A stretch of DNA of 64,000 nucleotides from contig NZ_JAJLQX010000004.1 in assembly GCF_021295095.1 (NCBI RefSeq), forward strand, positions 1-64,000, written 5' to 3'. The notes beneath the pieces are model-generated. The model did no database searches. It was not told where the DNA came from and worked only from the letters and a program-made list of their open reading frames with translations. Numbering within the stretch: the first letter of the stretch is position 1; each line of letters begins with the position of its first letter. The translations under genes were made by a program, and so were the position numbers. Below, in pieces: positions 37,830 through 45,415 of this stretch. Origin of the DNA: Phocaeicola oris. GTDB taxonomy: Bacteria; Bacteroidota; Bacteroidia; Bacteroidales; Bacteroidaceae.

Positions 37830-38443
37830 CGTATATAAAAATCTAAAACTTTTTTCTCTTCCAAAAAACCTTCCAAATGTTGTCCTATACTGACAGGTCC
37901 TACTCCTACCGGTGTGCCTGTATAAAGCAAATCACCCATCTTCAAAGTATAGAACCGACTGATATATGAGACAATCTTATTCACATGAAAAATCATATCA
38001 GAGGTGTCTCCGCGCTGAACCGTTTTACCATCAACATTCAGATTAAACTCCAGTTGCTGAATCTCGGGTAGCTTATCCACAGGAATAAAGTCTCCTATTA
38101 CGGCCGCGCCGTCAAACCCTTTCGATATTTCCCATGGACGTCCATCTGCCACCAGCTTCTGCTGCAAATCTCGAGCAGTAAAATCGATTCCCACAGTAAC
38201 AGCATCATAATATCGAGACGCAAAACGTTCGGAAATAGACTTACCAAGTCGATTAATACGAACCACAAGTTCTGTTTCATATTCTATCCAATTTGAAAAA
38301 TCGGGTAAGAAAAAAGGTTTACTGTCTTTTAATAAAGCAGAATCCGGTTTCATAAAAATAACCGGTTCCGACGGCAACTCCATTCCCTGATGAAGTTCCT
38401 GACAGTGTTCCCTGTAATTCATTCCAACAGCAAATATCTTCAT
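37826..38443 (-). CDS. Fumarylacetoacetate hydrolase-family protein
   Basis: 205-residue FAH-domain protein. Metal ligands are expected in the EYETELVVRI segment (Glu-x-Glu) and the downstream Asp of GIDFTARDLQ; SKGFDGAAVIGDFIP and LLYTGTPVGVGPV are family segments. Members act as oxaloacetate decarboxylases/tautomerases or acylpyruvases. It is coupled to ispF by a 4-bp overlap, which is common in Bacteroidetes. The promoter lies in copy 1 of the 86-bp duplication. Confidence 0.85.
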   Translation of the reverse strand: MKIFAVGMNYREHCQELHQGMELPSEPVIFMKPDSALLKDSKPFFLPDFSNWIEYETELVVRINRLGKSISERFASRYYDAVTVGIDFTARDLQQKLVADGRPWEISKGFDGAAVIGDFIPVDKLPEIQQLEFNLNVDGKTVQRGDTSDMIFHVNKIVSYISRFYTLKMGDLLYTGTPVGVGPVSIGQHLEGFLEEKKVLDFYIR

Positions 38444-38460
38444 TTCACTAATCTTTATAT

Positions 38461-38546
38461 TTACAAAGTTATTACTTTTCTGCTTATAAAGAGAGATTAA
38501 GGCATAAAAAAAAGGAACTCGTTTGAGTTCCTTTTTCTTTTATATA
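38461..38546. repeat. 86-bp direct repeat, copy 1 (terminator plus promoter)
   Basis: This stretch is identical to 39731-39816 except for one base (85/86). It contains a terminator hairpin, GGAACTC-GTTT-GAGTTCC with A and T runs (38509-38536), and on the minus strand the -7 box TAACTTTG (38464-38471) that sits 21 bp before the FAH-family gene. Weaker similarity extends about 10 bp further left. Confidence 0.9.
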
Positions 38547-38581
38547 CAGATTTAGTTTATGGTAAGCAACATCATGACACA

Positions 38582-39709
38582 TCAATAAATAATATATTCT
38601 TTATCGACATCTTGCAATCTTTTTTCCTTGTTGGCTTCTTTCTTGCTCATGATAATCTTCATTGCAAAAGGACGAGGGAGTTTCAGAAATTCAGCCTCAC
38701 TGTAACAATTTCCTTGTTTGGGTTGCGCTGTATAAGTCGATGTCAGATGATAGAAGCGGATACCCTTCATCTTTTTTCGGTCAAACTCCTCTATCATATA
38801 ATTGGAATATCGACAGTCACTCAAATAGTAATGCCCATCATGCTGATTATATGTAACTTGGTAATCAATCTTCCAGTCCTTATAGTTATGCCCATAAAAA
38901 GTTTTAAATGTCGCCAATACCAGAGAATTAGTCCTCGTCTTGACATTATACTCCAGTCCGGTATGCCTAACCGCACTGAGAATAACACAACGTGCCGTGT
39001 CCATATAAAAATATCCGGAATCGTTTGCCACCTTATTCGAACGGAAGGCAACCTTGACAATATGACTATCGTTATCTTCTTGACTGCTTCCGCCAACAAA
39101 ACGGTGCTCCTTTATAAAACGTTTGTCCAAGTCAGAAACAAAATCATGGTAGAGCGAATTCTTCAAATTAGTATAATCACATCCTGCTGTCCTATCCTTG
39201 TAAATAATAATACTCTGCGATGGAAGAATCTCAAATTCCTCTCCGCGACGAATAAGTCCTTTACTACTAAATCCGTACAACATTTCATTGCCGACGTTCT
39301 GCGTCTGATAGTCGTAGCTGAAAACGCTCGAATTACCATATATTTCTTCTTTCACTTTCAAGAATTGTCCAAGTTTTTGTCGTATCCATGATGGCTCGCC
39401 ACCAACGACAACAACCTCTGGCAGTATATGAACCAAAGGAACAAGAAACAAGGTATCAGGCAGCGACGTAACAACCTGCTTCCGGTAGTTAACGTGCGAA
39501 ATGGTAAGACTGTCAAAAGCAAAGTCCACTATCACTCGCCCCTCGTCGTCACTGGTAGTACTATTCACACGTCCGTCAACAGCGGCAAAGACACTGACCT
39601 TGCTAATGGGTACACTATATTCCTTATCCCACAGAACACATGATTTCTGAGCATAGAGAGCCGTTACTGCAAGTACCCATACGGTCAGTAGAAATACTTT
39701 CTTTTTCAT
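38582..39709 (-). CDS. Secreted protein with carboxypeptidase-regulatory-like N-terminal domain
   Basis: 375-residue exported protein of unknown function. It has a signal peptide ending ALYAQ. The N-terminal part (about 22-95) looks like the carboxypeptidase-regulatory-like (transthyretin-type) fold common in Bacteroidetes: SVPISKVSVFAAVDGRV, DDEGRVIVDF and DSLTISHVNYR. The rest is beta-rich with many Tyr and Asp residues, similar in style to CarboxypepD_reg-like proteins lacking a barrel. It is bracketed by two 86-bp copies of a terminator/promoter module and looks inserted between tsf and the FAH-family gene. Copy 2 supplies its own promoter 25 bp upstream. Confidence 0.7.
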   Translation of the reverse strand: MKKKVFLLTVWVLAVTALYAQKSCVLWDKEYSVPISKVSVFAAVDGRVNSTTSDDEGRVIVDFAFDSLTISHVNYRKQVVTSLPDTLFLVPLVHILPEVVVVGGEPSWIRQKLGQFLKVKEEIYGNSSVFSYDYQTQNVGNEMLYGFSSKGLIRRGEEFEILPSQSIIIYKDRTAGCDYTNLKNSLYHDFVSDLDKRFIKEHRFVGGSSQEDNDSHIVKVAFRSNKVANDSGYFYMDTARCVILSAVRHTGLEYNVKTRTNSLVLATFKTFYGHNYKDWKIDYQVTYNQHDGHYYLSDCRYSNYMIEEFDRKKMKGIRFYHLTSTYTAQPKQGNCYSEAEFLKLPRPFAMKIIMSKKEANKEKRLQDVDKEYIIY

Positions 39710-39730
39710 TCGATATATGCATCTTTGTAA

Positions 39731-39816
39731 TTACAAAGTTATTACTTTTCTGCTTATAAAGAGAGATTAAGGCATAAAAAAAAGGAACTCGTTTGAGTTC
39801 CTCTTTCTTTTATATA
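39731..39816. repeat. 86-bp direct repeat, copy 2 (tsf terminator plus promoter)
   Basis: Near-identical partner of 38461-38546. The hairpin at 39779-39806 ends the tsf transcript, 22 bp past its stop, and the minus-strand TAACTTTG box (39734-39741) drives the secreted-protein gene. The single difference is ctctttc against ctttttc after the stem. Confidence 0.9.
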
Positions 39817-39827
39817 ATAGCACCAAT

Positions 39828-40823
39828 TTATTCAGCACGGAATGTATAACGTTGGAAAGCCGTTATTTTCAATTCTTTATCCGACTTAGCCATCAACTGA
39901 GCAATGTTCTGGCTTGGATCCATAATATCTTCCTGTTCAACCAAGCAAACTTCTTTATAGAACTTAGCCATACGTCCCTTTGCGATGTTCTGAACCATCT
40001 GTTCCGGAAGATTAGCCATTTTCTCTTCTGCAACCTCTTTCTTAATTCTACGAATATCGTCAGCTTGCTCCTGAGTAATCTCCTTCTTTTCAATGCCTTC
40101 TTCAATATGCTCTTCATTCTCGGCAATGTAGAGGTTATAGCCGGCTTTCTTCAAAGCATTCTGAACAGCTTTCTCAACCTGCTCTTCCTTCGTCTTCTCA
40201 ATTGCAACCTTGAATTCTCTTTCCTTAACTTCTTCAGAAACACTATCCTGATCAATAGCGATTGGATTCATAGCGGCAATTTGCATAGCAATCTGATGAG
40301 CTACAGTTTCATCAGCAACCTTATTAAATGCAACTAAAGTGCCCAAAATGTTCTTACCTTGATGATTATATACGGCAACAGATTCTCCCTCAACTGTGAG
40401 GTATGCACCCAATTCCATTTTTTCACCGGTAATACCACTACGTGCAACAATGGCATCCTGAACAGTATCCTTATCGTTCAACTTTAAAGCTTTAACTTCC
40501 TCAACCGTCTTGCACTTGTTGGCAACGGCAGCATCAATAATCTGCTGAGTTAATTTCACGAAATCAGCATTTGTAGCAACAAAGTCTGTTTCACAATTCA
40601 AAGCAACCAACACAGCGAATGTTCCGGTAGACTTAACCAAGACACAACCATTAGAAGCATCACGATCAGAGCGTTTAGCAGCAACAGCCTGTCCCTTTTG
40701 GCGAAGAATTTCAGTTGCTTTTTCGATGTCATTGTCCGAAGCTTCCAAAGCTTTCTTACAATCCATCATACCCGCTCCGGTCAATTTACGAAGCTTGGTA
40801 ATATCAGCTATAGTAACAGCCAT
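39828..40823 (-). CDS. tsf: Elongation factor Ts
   Basis: Nucleotide exchange factor for EF-Tu, 331 residues, longer than the 283 of E. coli, as usual in Bacteroidetes. The N-terminal UBA-like domain has LRKLTGAGMMDCKKAL, and the core contains the exchange motif NCETDFVA (residues around 77-84). An extra Glu/Lys-rich helical insertion (about 215-290) with EEHIEEGIEKKEITQEQADD forms the coiled-coil region. It follows rpsB after a 130-bp spacer with alternative hairpins. Confidence 0.97.
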   Translation of the reverse strand: MAVTIADITKLRKLTGAGMMDCKKALEASDNDIEKATEILRQKGQAVAAKRSDRDASNGCVLVKSTGTFAVLVALNCETDFVATNADFVKLTQQIIDAAVANKCKTVEEVKALKLNDKDTVQDAIVARSGITGEKMELGAYLTVEGESVAVYNHQGKNILGTLVAFNKVADETVAHQIAMQIAAMNPIAIDQDSVSEEVKEREFKVAIEKTKEEQVEKAVQNALKKAGYNLYIAENEEHIEEGIEKKEITQEQADDIRRIKKEVAEEKMANLPEQMVQNIAKGRMAKFYKEVCLVEQEDIMDPSQNIAQLMAKSDKELKITAFQRYTFRAE

Positions 40824-40865
40824 AATTTATATCCTTTCTTTTAATTAAATATTATCTTCAAAATA

Positions 40866-40945
40866 AATTGAGAGCTGAGAGAGAATTAAAAGAGTTTGCA
40901 GCAAACGCCCGTAGACTCCCATATTCAAACTCTCAACTCTCAACA
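40866..40945 (-). promoter_or_regulatory. Alternative hairpins in the rpsB-tsf spacer
   Basis: In transcript sense (minus strand), TTGAGAGTTGAGAG pairs with CTCTCAGCTCTCAA (40943-40930 with 40881-40868, one mismatch). Part of the same left arm can instead pair as AGAGTTTG with CAAACTCT (40933-40926 with 40898-40891), and each option is followed by a U-rich run. A small dyad GTTTGC-GCAAAC lies between. The arrangement resembles an attenuator controlling tsf relative to rpsB. Confidence 0.5.
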
Positions 40946-40953
40946 ACTATGTG

Positions 40954-41796
40954 TTAAGCCTCTTCTTCGTCTTTATCTTTCATAAAGGCAGCTGCTTTAG
41001 AAGCATTGATAGCTTCCTCCTCAGCTTTACCTAAGCGGGCTCTCGTAGATTTTTTCTTGCTAACTTTTGGAGCCTCCTCTTCTTTAGCTTCCTGATCTAA
41101 TTTTTCAGCCTTGCGTTCTTCCAATCCTTCAGCGATGGCTCCACAAACAGCGTCAAGGATAGCACCAACAGAATCAGTAGCATCATCATTTGCAGGAATA
41201 ACGAAATCAATAGGATTTGGGTCTGAATTCGTATCAACAATACCGAATACAGGAATTCCCAAACGATTAGCCTCACGAACTGCAATATTCTCTTTTAATA
41301 CGTCAACGATAAATAATGCAGCCGGCAAACGAGTCAAGTCAGCAATAGAGCCAAGATTCTTTTCCAATTTAGCACGCTGACGTGTAACCTGCAACATTTC
41401 ACGTTTAGACAAGTTTGAGTAAGTTCCATCACTTGTCAACTTATCTATATTTGTCATCTTTTTCACCGCCTTACGAATCGTTGGGAAGTTAGTCAACATA
41501 CCACCCGGCCAACGTTCAATAACAAAAGGCATATTAACAGAAGTGGCTTTCTCAGCTACAATCTGTTTAGCTTGTTTTTTAGTAGCGACAAACAGGATTT
41601 TCTTGCCTGATTTTGCGATTTGTTTCAATGCTTCAGCAGCCTCATCAACCTTAGCTACTGTTTTATTAAGATCAATGATATGAATACCATTGCGCTCCAT
41701 AAAAATATAAGGAGCCATTGCAGGATTCCATTTTCTTCTTAAATGACCGAAGTGGCAACCTGCTTTTAATAATGTATCGAAATCTGTTCTTGACAT
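40954..41796 (-). CDS. rpsB: 30S ribosomal protein S2
   Basis: 280-residue S2. TLLKAGCHFGHLRRKWNPAMAPYIF at the N-terminus, RWPGGMLTNFPTIRKAVKKM in the middle, and GIPVFGIVDTNSDPNPIDFVIPANDDA near the end are all hallmark. A Glu/Lys/Ala-rich C-terminal extension beyond residue 225 is acidic and likely disordered. It follows rpsI after 120 bp and precedes tsf. Confidence 0.98.
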   Translation of the reverse strand: MSRTDFDTLLKAGCHFGHLRRKWNPAMAPYIFMERNGIHIIDLNKTVAKVDEAAEALKQIAKSGKKILFVATKKQAKQIVAEKATSVNMPFVIERWPGGMLTNFPTIRKAVKKMTNIDKLTSDGTYSNLSKREMLQVTRQRAKLEKNLGSIADLTRLPAALFIVDVLKENIAVREANRLGIPVFGIVDTNSDPNPIDFVIPANDDATDSVGAILDAVCGAIAEGLEERKAEKLDQEAKEEEAPKVSKKKSTRARLGKAEEEAINASKAAAFMKDKDEEEA

Positions 41797-41916
41797 CTTA
41801 TTAATTCTTTTAATCGTTTACTTTCTTTTTTGTTTTTCTAACCAGCCATCGGGTAGTCTGTCCGTATAAAGAATCCCGATAGTTTAGATACTAAACGCAA
41901 TCTTCCAATCCTATAA

Positions 41917-42303
41917 TTAACGTTTACTGAACTGGAATCTACGACGTGCCTTCGGACGACCCGGCTTCTTGCGCTCCACTTCACGTGAATCACGAGTAAC
42001 AAAGCCTGCAGCACGAAGAGCTGCTTTATCATCGGCGTTGATTTTCACCAAAGCACGAGCAATAGCCAAACGCAAAGCCTGCGACTGACCGGTGAAACCA
42101 CCACCCTGAAGATTAACCTTTATATCATATTTTTCAGCAACCTCCAGTTTATTCAGAGGCTGTTTTACTACATACTGAAGAATTGAGGATGGAAAGTATT
42201 GTGCAATGTCTCTCTTGTTAATTGTAATCTTTCCTGAACCCTCGGTTACGAAAACACGTGCTACTGCACTTTTTCGTCTACCCAATGCATTTACTACTTC
42301 CAT
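41917..42303 (-). CDS. rpsI: 30S ribosomal protein S9
   Basis: 128-residue S9. The N-terminal GRRKSAVARVFVTEGSGKITIN and the basic C-terminus KKPGRPKARRRFQFSKR, which contacts P-site tRNA, are typical. It starts 6 bp after the rplM stop and is co-transcribed with it. Confidence 0.98.
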   Translation of the reverse strand: MEVVNALGRRKSAVARVFVTEGSGKITINKRDIAQYFPSSILQYVVKQPLNKLEVAEKYDIKVNLQGGGFTGQSQALRLAIARALVKINADDKAALRAAGFVTRDSREVERKKPGRPKARRRFQFSKR

Positions 42304-42309
42304 TCTATA

Positions 42310-42771
42310 TTATTTAAGTGTATTAATGTCAATTGATTTGGGGTTCTGAGCAATCTGATTGTGCTCACTACCACCATAAACGTACAGATTTCTAATGATT
42401 CTGTCGCCTAAACGAGTTTTAGGGAGCATGCCTCTAACAACTCTTGTTACTAACTCTCTTGCACCATTTGGTTTTGCTAAAATACTTGCAGGAGTTGATT
42501 CGCGCTGACCACCAGGATAACCTGTGTAACGAACATATACATGAGTATGCATTTTATCGGCGGTCATTTTAATCTTATCCGCGTTAATGACAATCACATT
42601 GTCACCGCAGTCAACGTGAGGGGTGTAATCTGGTTTGTACTTTCCTCTCAACAATTTTGCAACTTTCGAACCGAAACGACCTAAGATCTGATCCGTTGCA
42701 TCAACAACAACCCATTCTTTATGAACTGTCTGTTTGTTTGCAGAAATAGTTTTGTAACTTAAAGTATCCAC
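42310..42771 (-). CDS. rplM: 50S ribosomal protein L13
   Basis: 153-residue L13 with WVVVDATDQILGRFGSKVAKLLRGK and the GDNVIVINADKIKMTADK segment; VVRGMLPKTRLGDRIIRNLYVYGG near the end is also typical. It is the first gene of the rplM-rpsI-rpsB-tsf series and is preceded by a strong promoter and a leader of about 115 nt. Confidence 0.98.
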   Translation of the reverse strand: MDTLSYKTISANKQTVHKEWVVVDATDQILGRFGSKVAKLLRGKYKPDYTPHVDCGDNVIVINADKIKMTADKMHTHVYVRYTGYPGGQRESTPASILAKPNGARELVTRVVRGMLPKTRLGDRIIRNLYVYGGSEHNQIAQNPKSIDINTLK

Positions 42772-42892
42772 TTTAAAAATTCTTTTTAATGTTAACTACT
42801 AAAAAACAATTTTCCGACTCCTACAATTATCCCCGGACCGAATAATCGTAGTGCCAGATTTTTCTTTTATTCTTTTGATAATAATCGGCTTG
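42772..42892 (-). other. 5' leader of the rplM operon, possible autoregulatory site
   Basis: About 115 nt separate the deduced start of transcription from the rplM ATG. In transcript sense the leader repeats CGATTATT twice and contains a GC-rich stretch, CGGTCCGGGG, in an otherwise AT-rich spacer. Ribosomal protein operons often carry feedback-binding leaders, but I cannot fold this one reliably. Confidence 0.4.
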
Positions 42893-42923
42893 CAAAAGTA
42901 CGGCTTTTCTTTTAACTGACAAA
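42893..42923 (-). promoter_or_regulatory. Promoter of the rplM-rpsI-rpsB-tsf operon
   Basis: On the minus strand, TTTG (42923-42920) and TACTTTTG (42900-42893) are spaced by exactly 19 nt, an excellent -33/-7 pair of the Bacteroidetes type. Confidence 0.8.
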
Positions 42924-42975
42924 CAAAATCAGTTTTTTTTTGATGTTTTAGAAAAACCAACAGCTTAAAAGTTAT

Positions 42976-43203
42976 TTAACGGAACCATGTGCCATCAACA
43001 GGTTCATCTTTTGGACGAGCAATACCACTGTTCCTTTCACTCAACACTTTGGATGCCGGTACATGTATAACCTTTCCATCAGAACTACCGTAACACAACT
43101 CACCATCACGACGAGCTGTGTCTTCAATAAGCTGACGCTCTGCCACTTCCAATCCATAGCGAAGCTTATTGCTAAATTCCTGATAATCTTCTTTAGTTGA
43201 CAT
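42976..43203 (-). CDS. Small partner of the zeta-like toxin (putative antitoxin)
   Basis: 75-residue protein whose start overlaps the end of the zeta-like gene by 11 bp. It is helical and charged in the first half (EDYQEFSNKLRYGLEVAERQLIEDTARRDG) and has a short beta-like stretch, GKVIHVPASKVL. Small proteins of this pattern often accompany zeta-like kinases in other genomes, where they are candidate antitoxins. The order here is toxin first. The pairing is by context; neutralisation is not shown. Confidence 0.65.
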   Translation of the reverse strand: MSTKEDYQEFSNKLRYGLEVAERQLIEDTARRDGELCYGSSDGKVIHVPASKVLSERNSGIARPKDEPVDGTWFR

Positions 43204-43768
43204 ATCGCTTTATTTGATTAAACAAATTTTTATCATAAATATTAATCTCATCGCCTTTTCGAAATGCGTCTGCAACAATTACTCGAGGAGTATTACTATT
43301 ATCTGCAAGCATCCAATAATCAACACAAGGCATATAAATTTTAAAAAGGTTTTCCAAACCGGACCGATAACGTCTTCGAACAACTAATGGAGGTATATCA
43401 TGCCCTCCATTGGCCACCCTCTGTCTTACTCGTTCTATTGCTAATTCCGGGGAATTAAGCCAAAAATAAATCAGACTCACTGTATATCCCTTTTCTTGAG
43501 CCTGTTTAATCAAGCTAAGATAAGAACGTGTAGATAATGTGGTCTCAACAGAGAATGTTTCTCCAGATGTTAGCAACCCCATGATCCTTTGTATCATCAG
43601 TCGACCTGCCTGAATAGCAACACTTGAGGGATTGAACGGGGAAAGCCCCTTGGCGATTTCATCAGCATTGACAAATTCGCGACATCCTAAAATTTCCGGT
43701 AAAACCGAATAGGATGCTGTAGTTTTCCCTGCGCCATTACAACCGGCAATGATATATAGTGTAGCCAT
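43193..43768 (-). CDS. Zeta-toxin-family P-loop kinase
   Basis: 191-residue protein. Walker A is AGCNGAGKTT (residues 8-17), followed by NADEIAKGLSP with the catalytic-type Asp36, the FSVETTLS strand and the Arg-rich RVRQRVANGGHDIPP and VVRRRYRSGLENL motifs, all characteristic of zeta-like toxins. Classical zeta kinases phosphorylate UDP-N-acetylglucosamine, poisoning peptidoglycan synthesis; the substrate here is unknown. It forms an overlapping pair with the 75-residue gene downstream and lies in a small island between the rplM promoter and pdxT. Confidence 0.8.
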   Translation of the reverse strand: MATLYIIAGCNGAGKTTASYSVLPEILGCREFVNADEIAKGLSPFNPSSVAIQAGRLMIQRIMGLLTSGETFSVETTLSTRSYLSLIKQAQEKGYTVSLIYFWLNSPELAIERVRQRVANGGHDIPPLVVRRRYRSGLENLFKIYMPCVDYWMLADNSNTPRVIVADAFRKGDEINIYDKNLFNQIKRYVN

Positions 43769-43886
43769 TCATTTCCCTTTTTACACAATACAATATCAGG
43801 CTACAAAATAAATAATTCCTAAAATGCTTTCCAAATTAGAAACGTGTAAAAGTGTTAAAATGTGCACATGTTATGATTTTATGTGC

Positions 43887-43920
43887 AAAAAAATGGAGAG
43901 AAAACTATTACAGTCTCTCC
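43887..43920 (-). terminator. Terminator of the pdx operon
   Basis: GGAGAGA (43895-43901) pairs with TCTCTCC (43914-43920). On the minus strand the stem is followed by a T run. It lies 23 bp after the pdxT stop. Confidence 0.8.
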
Positions 43921-43942
43921 ACCTTTCTTATGTAATATTAAT

Positions 43943-44506
43943 TTAAATCATATCAAGAAAATATTGATGAACAGAAACCTCAGAGTCAAGTTCCGGATGA
44001 AATGAAGTTACTAACTGATTTTCTTGTTGAGCAGCAACAATATGTCCATTAACAATAGAAAGTATGTCAACATTATTCCCTACCTTATTTATATAAGGAG
44101 CTCGGATAAATGTCATAGGTATATCACCTATCCCTTTAACAGAAGCAACTGTATGGAAACTTCCCAACTGACGCCCATAGGCATTACGTTTCACAGTAAC
44201 ATCCATAGTCGCCAAACGATCTGCAGGTTCTTCTTCCACCTCTTTGGCTAATAATATTAATCCTGCACATGTTCCATAAACCGGCAATCCTCCTAATATG
44301 GCATCACGGATAGGAAAAAACAAATTCAAATCGTGGAGTAATTTTATCATAGTTGTACTCTCCCCACCGGGAAGAATCAATCCGTCTTTGGGGTGATTCC
44401 AATCATCCAATTGGCGAATCTCAAATGTTTCTGCACCTAATTGTTGAAGCCTCTGCTCATGCTCAATAAAAGCTCCTTGAAGAGCCAATACCGCAATCTT
44501 TTTCAT
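43943..44506 (-). CDS. pdxT: Pyridoxal 5'-phosphate synthase glutaminase subunit
   Basis: 187-residue class I glutaminase that supplies ammonia to PdxS. Motifs are LPGGESTTM, the nucleophile Cys in [13 protein letters not shown], and the His/Glu pair in [13 protein letters not shown]. It follows pdxS after 19 bp. It is the last gene of the pdx operon before a terminator. Confidence 0.97.
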   Translation of the reverse strand: MKKIAVLALQGAFIEHEQRLQQLGAETFEIRQLDDWNHPKDGLILPGGESTTMIKLLHDLNLFFPIRDAILGGLPVYGTCAGLILLAKEVEEEPADRLATMDVTVKRNAYGRQLGSFHTVASVKGIGDIPMTFIRAPYINKVGNNVDILSIVNGHIVAAQQENQLVTSFHPELDSEVSVHQYFLDMI

Positions 44507-44525
44507 AAACTATATCACGTATAAT

Positions 44526-45401
44526 CTATTTTCCACGTTCAGCCATTAACAAACTAATTTCCTGTTCATTAATTCCCACCATGGCTTCACCTAAGTCTTC
44601 GGAAAGTTCAGCCAACTTGTCAGGATCGTTATAATTAGTAACTGCTTGTACAATAGCTGCTGCACGCTTAGCAGGATTACCCGACTTAAAGATACCGGAT
44701 CCGACAAATACACCTTCGGCACCAAGCTGCATCATTAATGCCGCATCAGCAGGAGTAGCCACACCACCTGCCGCAAAATTTACTACAGGCAACTTTCCTT
44801 GTTGATGAACGAAAAGGACCAAATCATAGGGTGCCCCCAATTGCTTGGCAGCTTCATAAACTTCATTTTCGCTTAAGGAAGCAATACGGCGAATTTCACT
44901 TTGAATCAATCTTATATGACGAACAGCCTGTATTACATCACCTGTTCCGGGTTCTCCTTTCGTACGAATCATCGTAGCACCTTCTGCTATGCGACGAAGT
45001 GCTTCTCCTAAGTTCTTTGCTCCACAAACAAATGGAACATCAAACTTTGTCTTGTCTATATGATATACATCATCTGCCGGTGAAAGGACTTCACTTTCGT
45101 CAATATAATCTATTTGAATAGCTTGAAGAATTTGAGCCTCAACAAAATGGCCAATACGACACTTTGCCATTACAGGAATAGATACAGCTCCTTGAATACC
45201 TTTAATCATCTTCGGATCACTCATTCTTGACACTCCGCCTGCGGCGCGAATGTCTGCAGGAATGCGTTCTAATGCCATCACTGCACATGCACCTGCATCT
45301 TGTGCTATCTTTGCCTGTTCCGGAGTAGTAACATCCATAATAACTCCACCTTTTAACATCTGAGCCAAATTTCGATTCAATGATTGTCTGTCTTCTTTCA
45401 T
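44526..45401 (-). CDS. pdxS: Pyridoxal 5'-phosphate synthase lyase subunit
   Basis: 291-residue lyase that builds PLP from ribose 5-phosphate, glyceraldehyde 3-phosphate and ammonia. Conserved segments are [52 protein letters not shown], and the second active-site region [29 protein letters not shown]. It sits between the ThiD-like/AraC fusion gene (14 bp) and pdxT. Confidence 0.98.
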   Translation of the reverse strand: MKEDRQSLNRNLAQMLKGGVIMDVTTPEQAKIAQDAGACAVMALERIPADIRAAGGVSRMSDPKMIKGIQGAVSIPVMAKCRIGHFVEAQILQAIQIDYIDESEVLSPADDVYHIDKTKFDVPFVCGAKNLGEALRRIAEGATMIRTKGEPGTGDVIQAVRHIRLIQSEIRRIASLSENEVYEAAKQLGAPYDLVLFVHQQGKLPVVNFAAGGVATPADAALMMQLGAEGVFVGSGIFKSGNPAKRAAAIVQAVTNYNDPDKLAELSEDLGEAMVGINEQEISLLMAERGK

Positions 45402-45415
45402 AATTCTATTTCTTT

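Noticed and set aside
38612-39391. 259-codon frame antisense to the secreted-protein gene
   Set aside because: The minus-strand frame has a signal peptide, domain pattern and promoter, while this one has none.
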